Part shown: positions 1 to 6,756 of the stretch, one piece after another
Position numbering within the stretch: position 1 is the stretch's first letter
Layout: each line of letters opens with the position of its first letter
DNA from: Clostridia bacterium
GTDB lineage: Bacteria; Bacillota; Clostridia; Oscillospirales; CAG-272
Direction: 5' to 3'
Length of the DNA: 12,353 nt
Assembly: GCA_017958705.1 (NCBI GenBank)
Contig: JAGDCE010000154.1
Span: 1 to 12,353 of the forward strand
Program-made: the position numbers and the translations under genes
Notes under the pieces: model-generated
Seen by the model: the letters and a program-made list of their open reading frames with translations, nothing else
What the model was told of the DNA's origin: nothing
The model's database searches: none

Positions 1-1
1 A

Positions 2-811
2 TTCACGATAGGCAAGAAGACCGCCACGGCGGAATTCGATCCCGGCAAGCTCAACTCCACGGAAGAGTATTACGGCTTTACCTGCCGCCTGAACGCGCTG
101 CAGATCGGCGAGACAGTCGTCGCGACGTATCACTACGGCGAAGGCAAGACCGTCTCGATCAGCTATTCAATTCAGGATTATATAAAGTATCTCGAGGAGC
201 ATAATGACGGTTCCATAATTTATAACGCAGCCGCACTGCTTACCGCCGCTATTTACAACTACGGATATTACGCTCAGCAGTATCTGCACGAATGCAACAA
301 CGTAGTGATCGGTGAAGGAGGATACGCGGAAATTGGGAGTACCGAAGGCGGTCTTACCGGAAATCTCGGATTCTTTAGTCCAAATGAATACCAAATGGAA
401 AAGTTTGAGAATTACTATGCCGAAGGGTTGAAATTCTCATACTGCCTGCTGCTTGATTCAAAGACGGCTGTGGAACTGTACATCACGCTGCCCGAAGGAT
501 CCACCGAAGATCTTGGTTCTTATTGCATTGGTATTAGTTTCGGGGGTGATGGTTTCGGCACCGAAGGTTTTGAAGATCTCGGCGGCGGACGGTACAGACT
601 GACGATATCCGGCATTTCTGCGACGGAACTCGATGAAATGATCAGAGTCGAAGTTTATGGGTATGTGTTCAGAACGCTTTACCCGCTGTCCTACGCGTCC
701 GCGGTAATAAAAAACGAAGAAAGCTCGGATAACGCTAAGCAATGCATGTGGGCGCTCGTGAACCTGTATCATTTTGCGAACGAGTACAGTGCACTTACAA
801 ATCAGGACTGA
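2..811 (+). CDS. C-terminal part of a large surface-type protein (5' end outside window)
   Basis: The reading frame is open from base 2 and ends at TGA 809-811, giving about 269 residues; the start lies upstream of the window. The GTG at 305 is not a credible start, because the frame continues upstream without a stop and with protein-like sequence. Two similar alpha-helical stretches are visible: one at about bases 173-292 (SIQDYIKYLEEH, then AAIYNYGYYAQQYL) and one near the C-terminus (YPLSYASAV, then WALVNLYHFANEYSAL). Between them lies a Gly/Tyr-rich, probably beta-rich segment. From memory, this pattern of a Y(x)DYxxxL helix followed by an ALxNYxxxAxxYF helix is common at the C-termini of large secreted proteins with Ig-like or leucine-rich repeats in gut Clostridia. 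Its function is unknown to me. There is no sortase motif or C-terminal membrane anchor. It is probably co-transcribed with the 35-codon ORF that follows. Confidence 0.8.
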   Translation, partial: FTIGKKTATAEFDPGKLNSTEEYYGFTCRLNALQIGETVVATYHYGEGKTVSISYSIQDYIKYLEEHNDGSIIYNAAALLTAAIYNYGYYAQQYLHECNNVVIGEGGYAEIGSTEGGLTGNLGFFSPNEYQMEKFENYYAEGLKFSYCLLLDSKTAVELYITLPEGSTEDLGSYCIGISFGGDGFGTEGFEDLGGGRYRLTISGISATELDEMIRVEVYGYVFRTLYPLSYASAVIKNEESSDNAKQCMWALVNLYHFANEYSALTNQD

Positions 812-830
812 TCGATGGAGGTGAACGGAA

Positions 831-938
831 ATGACTGAAAAGAAACCTTACACGGAAGCGAAAACCGAAATAATACAGCTGCAGTTGTCCGTCATCACGG
901 AAAACTCGGAGATCAGAGTTCCCGAGATCGAGGACTGA
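831..938 (+). CDS. 35-residue small protein, hypothetical
   Basis: The ATG at 831 is preceded by a near-perfect Shine-Dalgarno sequence, GGAGGTG (817-823), with 7 bases of spacing; the stop is TGA 936-938. The start lies 19 bases after the stop of the surface protein gene, and the terminator hairpin follows 12 bases after its own stop. It is therefore the last gene of that transcript. The product begins MTEKKPYTEAKTEIIQLQL and ends in the acidic tail VPEIED. It has no Cys, no Gly and no membrane segment. The Lys/Tyr-rich start and the Ile/Leu-rich middle loosely recall leader-like small ORFs of Clostridia (pattern KxYxxPxxEII), including some peptide precursors. Here the Pro of that pattern is missing and no modification enzyme is adjacent. 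It could also be a small regulatory or tail protein of unknown role. The ribosome binding site and gene position make translation likely; the function is unassigned. Confidence 0.6.
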   Translation: MTEKKPYTEAKTEIIQLQLSVITENSEIRVPEIED

Positions 939-950
939 CGACTGATCATG

Positions 951-982
951 AAAAAGCCGGAGAGTATCCTCTCCGGCTTTTT
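951..982. terminator. Bidirectional intrinsic terminator
   Basis: A perfect 14-bp stem (AAAAAGCCGGAGAG at 951-964 pairing with CTCTCCGGCTTTTT at 969-982) closes a TATC loop. The T run on the right serves transcripts arriving on the plus strand from the 831-938 gene. The A run on the left is a T run on the other strand and serves the minus-strand glycoside hydrolase gene, whose stop codon lies 12 bases away. This is a typical shared terminator between convergent genes. Confidence 0.93.
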
Positions 983-994
983 CTTTGCTTGTGC

Positions 995-3709
995 TCAGAT
1001 CAGCGACGTTTCCACAAAGCAGTATTTTTCCGTGTACGGTCCTTCTCTGTAGTCCGTCCAGATACACGGCTCGTAGAAGAAGCTCGACGGCGCCACGGCG
1101 TAAAGCTCGCCGCCCTGATGATGATGCGGGCCGAGCAGGTTGCGCAGGTTGTTTACGACCGTGAGCTCGATCACGTTCTCGCCCGGCTTCAGCCATTCCG
1201 TCACGTCGATCTCGTACGGCGTGAACATCAGCGTTTTTACGTCTTCTCCGTTGATCTTTACGTGTATCGCGTTGACGCCTCGCTTGTCGAAGCGGATCAC
1301 AGACGGGCAGCCGTCGGACACGACCGTCTTCTGCAGCGTCAGTCTGCCCGAGAAGAACGGCAGGCCCTGCAGATCGAGCCGGTGCAGCCCGACGCTCTGT
1401 ACGGGCTTGCCGATGACGAAGCTGCCGTCAAAGAAATACGCGTCGTGCGGTATGTTCTCAAAAGTGCCGTTCAGTCCGACGCTGAAATCACCGACGAGGT
1501 AAAGCGCCTCGATCTCGGCGTCATACGTCAGCTTGTTTTTCTCCGATTCGAACACCTTCGCGTTCTTCATGTTCTCGTACACCTGCGGCGACTGCTCGAA
1601 ATGAGTCTTAAGCACGATCCTGTTGTCGCCCTGAACGAACAGGCCGGATATATCGAGCAGACGGAACGCGTGATCGCGGAAGAAGCCGCGGTCGGTCTTG
1701 TCGACTTTTTTGCCGTTGACGGTGATATCGAATATCTCAGGCGTCTCGCATGCGAGCATCAGTTTTTCCGGCACGTATGCGGCGAACACCGAGAACTCGC
1801 ATTCCACGTCCACCGGGCGTCCGAGCTCGTACGCCCTCTGCGCAACGTTGAGGATATATCCGTTCTCCTGCTGCAGCTGTCCGTCAAACCAATACGTGCA
1901 TTTGTCGAGCGTGAGGCTGTTCGGAGTCTTTTCCGTGATCTTCCAGTCGCCCGACAGGTCGATCACCGTCTTTTTGACCTCCGCGGGCTTCTTTTCCGCC
2001 GGCGTGCCGTCGTCTATCACGATGAGGCTCGACATCGGCGCGAAATCGTATTCGCCGTAAAACGGGAGCAGCTCGCCCGTCTCCTGCTCGAGGATCCTGC
2101 CGCCGCAGTTGATGACGGCGTGCTGAGCGGAGGAGTGGGAGTTGACGAAATAGTGCATAGTGAATCCGTCAAATATGCGCTTCGTATACGTAATCTTTTC
2201 GTTGTCGGTTATATCGTTCGCCGCGATCTCCTCGGGCGCGAGTATCAGGCCGCCCTTGTCCCTGAATTCGGCGAGCAGGCTTTCCGTGTTGTCGAACAGC
2301 ACGGCGTGCGCCGGGACGACGACCTTTTTATATCTCATCCGCCCGATCACGAGCTCGCGGCCTTCAACCTTTCCGTGGCGCTCGAGCATTATCTCATCGC
2401 CCAGATGGAAGTTAACGTGTTTGCGCTCAAGCTTGTCTATCGTTTTCAGCATCTCATCGTTGTAGAATTGTATGCTTTGATAATCGCGGCAGTTGAAGCG
2501 CACCCATGCGGATGAAATATTGTGGATAACGAGCGTGTCTACGTCGACTTTGCCCTCGCTGAGCAGCATTCCGGTGCGCGATACAGCGTCGTTCCACTGC
2601 TTGTAATACTCCCACCACGGCTGCTGATAGTGCATTGCCGGCGGATAGTCGCGTTTCCTTATGCCGCGCAGGGAATAGCCTTCGAGATGCTGGCAGAGCA
2701 GGTTCACGCCGCGCACCATCATCCACTCGTAGTTGCGTTTAAGTTCCTCGTGCGACACGTTGTGGCCGCAGAGTGCGAAGCTCTCGGTCAGTATCTGTTT
2801 TTTGCCGGTCTGAGCCGCCGCGGAAGCGAGCTGATGTATCGTCAGACACGGATAGATCGGACGGCAGAGCCAGTCCATTCCGGGTATGTCGAAATACTCG
2901 TAATGCGGCATGCACGCGCCGTTTGAGGTTATCTGCCAGTCGAGCCGCTCCTCGAGCACCATGTGGCCGGTGAATTTAAGGTTGTGATCGACGCACCAGT
3001 CGTGTATCTGCTTCATGAAATTCCGCGAGAACAGCATCGTTACGAGACGCCAGAACTGCAGTCTCGTCTGTATATAATCGCCCTCGTCACAGAACAGCTC
3101 GTACAGATGCGGCAGAAGCGGCTCACCGTATTCTTTCTCGTACTCCGCCGGCAGCGTCAGGCTCCACGGTATGCCGTTGCGGCTGATCTGCGGCTCGTCG
3201 GTGAAGAAGCCGTCGAAGCCGTCTTTATATCTGTCGTAATACGGCTCGTAAATAACGCGTATGAATTCGGCGATGACGTCGTGATCGAGCGTGTCAACGT
3301 AAAACGGGTTCACGTCGAAATAGAATATGAAACGGCCGTCGCGGTATATCTCGTGCTCGGCTTCTTTTTTGTCCTCAAGCTTCGCCATTCGCAGATATTT
3401 CTGCTGATAGCGCAGTCCGAGCCCGTTGACCTTGCCGCCGCCGAAGCCGGACGGCCAGCCGTTTTCGTCGTACGCCCAGGCGTGCATACCGCGCGCCGCC
3501 GCTTCGTCTACCGACGCGGTGACGTTGTCGAACCACTCGTCACCCATGTATTCCGTCTGCAGACCGCCGCGGGCGTGCATGAAGAAACCGCCGATGCCGA
3601 CGTCGTCCATCAGCGCGATCTGCCGCCGGGTCTCAGCCGTGTCGAGCTTCTCGTTCCACGACCAGAACGGTACCGGACGGTATTTTTTATCGATACTCTT
3701 GAAATCCAT
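995..3709 (-). CDS. Glycoside hydrolase, GH106-like (alpha-L-rhamnosidase-related), cytoplasmic
   Basis: This 904-residue protein probably cleaves terminal deoxysugars such as rhamnose from glycans or oligosaccharides. The N-terminal half looks like a TIM barrel: RPVPFWSWNE (11-20), GIGGFFMHARGGL (38-50) and AWAYDENGWPSGFGGGK (77-93). Two strand-end acidic motifs are candidates for catalysis: TDEP (E172) and ILTESF (E309). The C-terminal part has beta-sandwich features, including GDNRIVL, LKPGENVIEL and, near the end, NLRNLLGPHHHQGGE, which I recall as typical of this group. There is no signal peptide or membrane segment, so it should act on imported substrate. The start is supported by AGGAGA (3723-3718), 8 bases upstream of the ATG. 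The gene stands alone between its own promoter and the shared terminator, with no transporter or regulator in the window. The broad glycosidase call is firm; the exact family and substrate are inferred. Confidence 0.8.
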   Translation of the reverse strand: MDFKSIDKKYRPVPFWSWNEKLDTAETRRQIALMDDVGIGGFFMHARGGLQTEYMGDEWFDNVTASVDEAAARGMHAWAYDENGWPSGFGGGKVNGLGLRYQQKYLRMAKLEDKKEAEHEIYRDGRFIFYFDVNPFYVDTLDHDVIAEFIRVIYEPYYDRYKDGFDGFFTDEPQISRNGIPWSLTLPAEYEKEYGEPLLPHLYELFCDEGDYIQTRLQFWRLVTMLFSRNFMKQIHDWCVDHNLKFTGHMVLEERLDWQITSNGACMPHYEYFDIPGMDWLCRPIYPCLTIHQLASAAAQTGKKQILTESFALCGHNVSHEELKRNYEWMMVRGVNLLCQHLEGYSLRGIRKRDYPPAMHYQQPWWEYYKQWNDAVSRTGMLLSEGKVDVDTLVIHNISSAWVRFNCRDYQSIQFYNDEMLKTIDKLERKHVNFHLGDEIMLERHGKVEGRELVIGRMRYKKVVVPAHAVLFDNTESLLAEFRDKGGLILAPEEIAANDITDNEKITYTKRIFDGFTMHYFVNSHSSAQHAVINCGGRILEQETGELLPFYGEYDFAPMSSLIVIDDGTPAEKKPAEVKKTVIDLSGDWKITEKTPNSLTLDKCTYWFDGQLQQENGYILNVAQRAYELGRPVDVECEFSVFAAYVPEKLMLACETPEIFDITVNGKKVDKTDRGFFRDHAFRLLDISGLFVQGDNRIVLKTHFEQSPQVYENMKNAKVFESEKNKLTYDAEIEALYLVGDFSVGLNGTFENIPHDAYFFDGSFVIGKPVQSVGLHRLDLQGLPFFSGRLTLQKTVVSDGCPSVIRFDKRGVNAIHVKINGEDVKTLMFTPYEIDVTEWLKPGENVIELTVVNNLRNLLGPHHHQGGELYAVAPSSFFYEPCIWTDYREGPYTEKYCFVETSLI

Positions 3710-3737
3710 ACGTTTTATCTCCTGTAGTTTTTATTCC

Positions 3738-3766
3738 ATTTTACCCGTTATCGGCTCAAATGTCAA
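3738..3766 (-). promoter_or_regulatory. Sigma-A type promoter of the glycoside hydrolase gene
   Basis: On the minus strand, TTGACA (3766-3761) is followed after 17 bases by TAAAAT (3743-3738). The -35 element is perfect and the -10 matches 5 of 6 consensus bases. An A/T-rich tract (about 3780-3812) lies just upstream of the -35 and could act as an UP element. The predicted transcription start near 3731 would give a leader of about 20 bases that contains the AGGAGA ribosome binding site. Confidence 0.85.
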
Positions 3767-3856
3767 GACAAATCTCGATCGTAATAAAAATTTAAATCAT
3801 TATTTTAAAAATACGCGAAACTTTTATGCCGTTCCGGACGTCTATATATATGACGC

Positions 3857-3884
3857 GCGCGTATTGACAAAACCGGGCGCGTAT
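3857..3884 (+). repeat. Pair of 8-bp direct repeats around the -35 element
   Basis: GCGCGTAT occurs at 3857-3864 and again at 3877-3884, exactly 20 bases apart (about two helical turns). The first copy overlaps the first base of the -35 hexamer and the second lies in the spacer next to the extended -10. The placement suits a repressor operator, but the repeat is short and the region GC-rich, so chance is possible. Confidence 0.35.
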
Positions 3885-3892
3885 GATATACT
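3864..3892 (+). promoter_or_regulatory. Sigma-A type promoter of the AAA+/transglutaminase operon
   Basis: TTGACA (3864-3869), a 17-base spacer and TATACT (3887-3892) are visible. A TG at 3884-3885, one base before the -10, adds an extended -10 element. The expected start is near 3899, about 27 bases before the ATG of the first ATPase gene. This is the only convincing promoter found for the operon, and the close spacing of the five genes fits transcription from here. Confidence 0.85.
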
Positions 3893-3925
3893 GGACTCAT
3901 AAAATAACCGACAGAGGAAACGTTT

Positions 3926-5200
3926 ATGACGATATTTCACTACGCACTGACGTCGTCGGAGCAGACGCGCCGCACGCTATGGCAGATACTCACCGGACAC
4001 CGCGCCGTGTTCGCGTATCTCGTGATCCTGCTCGCGGCGCTTATCGCGCTGATGCTTATAATGATACTGAAATACGCCCGCGACATGAAGGCGAGAGAGG
4101 CGGAGCGCAAAAAGCTTAAAGAGAAGCGGCGTTTCAGCCGGCTCTGCGCGCTTGACGAACAGCGGAAAAAAGCCGGGCGCCCGCACTTTGACGACAACGT
4201 GTCGCTTGCGGGGCTTTGTGAGAAATTCCGCGATTTCGCGGCGTCGGAGATGGGACTTTACTACGAGGAGAGCGTCATACGCGCCTTCGTCTCGTCGCTC
4301 GCGGTCAGCCGGCTCGTGATAATGCAGGGCATTTCCGGCACCGGCAAGACATCTTTATCGTACGCTTTCGGAAAATTTTTGCGTCACGAGGCTTCGATCG
4401 TGCCGGTACAGCCGTCGTGGAAGGACAAGACGGACATGCTCGGCTATTACAACGAATTCACCGGCAATTTCACGGAAACGGAGCTGCTCTGCCGCCTCTA
4501 CGAGGCGAACGACAGCGACGCCGTCTTCATAACCGTACTCGACGAGATGAATATCGCCCGCGTCGAATATTATTTCGCGGAATTCCTCTCCGTGCTCGAG
4601 CTTCCCGAGCTTGAATCGAGAAAGATCGAGGTCATATCGGACACCGCCGACAACGACCCCGAGCTTTTCGACAACGGCAGACTTACCGTGCCGGACAACG
4701 TCTGGTTCGTCGGCACCGCAAACAACGACGACTCGACGCTGTCGATCTCAGACAAGGTCTACGACCGCGCGATGGTGATAGAGCTGCAGAGCAGGGCGAA
4801 GCCGTTTTCTGCGCCGCATACCGAGCCGGTTTCGATCTCCGCGTCTTATCTGTCCGGCCTTTTCACCAAAGCGGAAGACGAATTTCCGATGTCTGAGGAG
4901 ATGAAGACCAAGATCGAGCGCATCGACGCGTATCTTACGTCGCGCCTGCAGATCACGTTCGGCAACAGGATCATGACGCAGACGATGAAATTCGTGCCGG
5001 TGTTCCGCGCGTGCGGCGGTACGGAGGAGCAGGCGGTCGATCTGATCCTTTCCAAAAAAGTCCTGCGCAAGCTCGAGGCGCAGAACCCCGTTTACGTATC
5101 CGCGCAGGCGGAAGGGCTCCTGTCGGAGCTCGACCGCGTGTTCGGCGAAGGCGTGATGACTCAGTGCCTGTCATACGTCAGGCGCTACGTGAAGCTTTAA
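3926..5200 (+). CDS. Membrane-anchored McrB-like AAA+ ATPase (first copy)
   Basis: This 424-residue ATPase is predicted to sit at the inner face of the membrane. A single hydrophobic helix (27-48) is followed by a strongly basic stretch (KAREAERKKLKEKRR), so the C-terminal ATPase domain should be cytoplasmic. Motifs in order are Walker A GISGTGKTS (135-143), then VQPSWKD and LGYYNEFT (161-178), Walker B VLDEMN (204-209, D206 and E207) with RVEYYFAEFLS after it, sensor 1 GTANND (263-268), and VYDRA with a likely arginine finger at R281. The DEMN/RVEYYF and GTxN signatures fit the McrB/MoxR side of AAA+ (AAA_5-like). No DNA-binding or methyl-DNA recognition domain is visible. The start is supported by AGAGGA (3913-3918), 7 bases upstream. 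It is the first gene of the operon, and its paralogue follows two genes later. Family assignment is firm; the cellular role is inferred from neighbours. Confidence 0.88.
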   Translation: MTIFHYALTSSEQTRRTLWQILTGHRAVFAYLVILLAALIALMLIMILKYARDMKAREAERKKLKEKRRFSRLCALDEQRKKAGRPHFDDNVSLAGLCEKFRDFAASEMGLYYEESVIRAFVSSLAVSRLVIMQGISGTGKTSLSYAFGKFLRHEASIVPVQPSWKDKTDMLGYYNEFTGNFTETELLCRLYEANDSDAVFITVLDEMNIARVEYYFAEFLSVLELPELESRKIEVISDTADNDPELFDNGRLTVPDNVWFVGTANNDDSTLSISDKVYDRAMVIELQSRAKPFSAPHTEPVSISASYLSGLFTKAEDEFPMSEEMKTKIERIDAYLTSRLQITFGNRIMTQTMKFVPVFRACGGTEEQAVDLILSKKVLRKLEAQNPVYVSAQAEGLLSELDRVFGEGVMTQCLSYVRRYVKL

Positions 5201-5208
5201 GGTGAGAT

Positions 5209-6756
5209 ATGGCGACAGATGATGTAAAGAGGCGCGCGGGCCTTTACGGCGTGCTGAAGGAGATATCGCGGCTCGCCGGATCGGATCCGGTGCGCGAGGC
5301 GCTTGAAAACGCGCCCGAGTCCGGCGGTATGATGACCGGTGAAAGACGTGCCGTTTCCGTCGACGAAGAATGGCTTGCCGCGTGCGAGGGTGCGATGGAG
5401 CACTTCGGCCGTGCGATCGAGCAGTCGCGAAGCCTCATAAAAAAGGACGGAGAGGTCGTCAGGATCGACCGCGCGAAGCGGCCTTCAAAGGATTCGGTAG
5501 CGCACCTGGCGCGTCACAGCAATCTCATAAAATCCGTGACGGACGACGGCACGCTAGCGCCCGAGGAAATATATATAAATCAGAACGACGAGGATCTCGC
5601 CGTCTACGAGAACAGGTTCCTTTATCTCGCGCTGACGTATACGCAGGATTTTATCTCGCACAGATACGACGGGATAACGCGCGCCTCGGCTGAGGCGGGC
5701 GTAACGCTGCGCTTCGACCGCAGTTATCGCACGCAGAGCGGCGCGGTCTCGTACGGGCTCAGCTTGAGCGAGACTTCGACCGGCTCGGGCGACGCCGCGG
5801 GACTCGCGGAACAGCAGACGATCGGAAGGATCAGAGAGCTGCTGAACACCGTCTCGGGTTATCTGCAGAGCTCGCTGATGAAGACCGTTTCGTCGGCGCC
5901 GAAGCTGACGCCGCCGGTCGTCCGTACGAACATAATCAAGAACAACGTGCATTTCGCCGCGATATACGAGCTTTATTCGTATCTGACCTCGTATCAGGGA
6001 GACGGATTCGAGCTGAAAAACGACGCGAAAGGCGAGCGCGGCATCGACGACCGCACCGCCGCGGCGCTGTCTGACATAGCGGCGCTGCAGTTTTTCGTCG
6101 CTTGTCAGGGCGCGTTCGACGGCTGGGAGGACAGCGAATCGGCATACGAGGAGGAGCTTGACGAAAAGCACCGTCAAACCGTGCGCAGACTGCGTCTCGA
6201 CGTCGAGGCGGCGCGTGAAAAAGCGGCGGCGGGAACGCTGTCGGAGCGGGAATATATCGAGCTGCTCGAGAAGAGCAACGCGATGCTCGCCGATGAATAC
6301 GAGCGCGCGGGATTCGACATATCCGATCTGCGCCGAAAGGACAGACAGAGCCGCGGCGAGATCATAAAGCTGTCGGCTGAGCGCGATATGATGCGCGACA
6401 AGCTCGAGCAAACGGTGAAAAAAGCCGAGGAACGCATCAGGGAGAACGCCCTGCACTCCGAGCGCGAGTATTCCGCGCGCGCCGACGAACGCATACGCCG
6501 GCGCGAAGAGGAGCTTGCCGCGCAGAGAAGCGAGTGGCAGCGTGAAAACGATCTTCTGAGCGCGCGTCTGCGGGCGGAAGGGCTGATAAAAGAAGACGCT
6601 TTCGAGGATATCGACGACCGCGACGGTTTCATAAAACTTGAGGACGAATACGCGGCGCTCGGCGAATATTACAGAAAACAGTGGACGAGGATGAAAAAGC
6701 TCATCAGATCGCGCGAGTGGAAGAACAGCAAAGACGGCGGGGAGGGCGGACAATGA
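5209..6756 (+). CDS. Coiled-coil protein with DUF2357-like N-terminal region
   Basis: This 515-residue protein is hydrophilic and probably cytoplasmic. Its N-terminal half has HLARHSNLIK (99-108), then ENRFLYLAL (134-142) and RTNIIKNN (239-246) followed by YELYSYL (253-259). These recall the His-Ala-Arg-His and ENRF motifs of DUF2357 proteins, which commonly accompany McrB-type ATPases. From about 312 to 475 the sequence is rich in Glu, Arg and Lys with long charged heptad-like runs, indicating an extended coiled coil. DUF2357 proteins often end in a PDDEXK-type nuclease domain; I see none here. The ATG at 5209 follows AAGGTGAG (5199-5206), which overlaps the stop of the first ATPase gene. 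The last bases overlap the second ATPase gene by 4 nt (ATGA), so the two are translationally coupled. It is probably the adaptor or substrate-linking partner of both ATPases. The DUF2357 link is tentative; the coiled coil is clear. Confidence 0.72.
   Translation: MATDDVKRRAGLYGVLKEISRLAGSDPVREALENAPESGGMMTGERRAVSVDEEWLAACEGAMEHFGRAIEQSRSLIKKDGEVVRIDRAKRPSKDSVAHLARHSNLIKSVTDDGTLAPEEIYINQNDEDLAVYENRFLYLALTYTQDFISHRYDGITRASAEAGVTLRFDRSYRTQSGAVSYGLSLSETSTGSGDAAGLAEQQTIGRIRELLNTVSGYLQSSLMKTVSSAPKLTPPVVRTNIIKNNVHFAAIYELYSYLTSYQGDGFELKNDAKGERGIDDRTAAALSDIAALQFFVACQGAFDGWEDSESAYEEELDEKHRQTVRRLRLDVEAAREKAAAGTLSEREYIELLEKSNAMLADEYERAGFDISDLRRKDRQSRGEIIKLSAERDMMRDKLEQTVKKAEERIRENALHSEREYSARADERIRRREEELAAQRSEWQRENDLLSARLRAEGLIKEDAFEDIDDRDGFIKLEDEYAALGEYYRKQWTRMKKLIRSREWKNSKDGGEGGQ

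Larger units (their letters stand above)
3710..3925. promoter_or_regulatory. Divergent intergenic region
   Basis: This 216-bp gap separates the glycoside hydrolase gene from the five-gene operon. It contains the two promoters listed separately, an A/T-rich tract at about 3780-3812, a TATATATAT run near 3843-3851 and the pair of GCGCGTAT repeats. The two -35 elements are about 97 bases apart, so the promoters do not overlap. I see no riboswitch-like or RNA gene structure and no ORF with a ribosome binding site. Confidence 0.7.

Noticed and set aside
948..1050. A short ORF from ATG 948 running through the terminator
   Set aside because: It has no ribosome binding site and its first codons form the perfect hairpin stem of the terminator.
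989..2515. A 508-codon open frame on the plus strand opposite the glycoside hydrolase gene
   Set aside because: It has no ribosome binding site, its product is rich in Arg, Val and His with no recognisable motif, and it lies wholly antisense to a gene with clear family features. GC-rich codon use on the minus strand explains it.
6681..6752. GTG at 6681 as the start of the second ATPase
   Set aside because: It would add 24 charged residues ahead of the first membrane helix, has no good Shine-Dalgarno sequence and overlaps the previous gene by 76 bases. The ATG at 6753 has GGAGGG at good spacing and a 4-nt overlap.
5554..6753. A 399-codon open frame antisense to the coiled-coil gene
   Set aside because: It is a shadow of biased codon use: Arg/Leu/Val-rich, with no motif and no start signals. 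The plus-strand gene has coupled translation with both neighbours.
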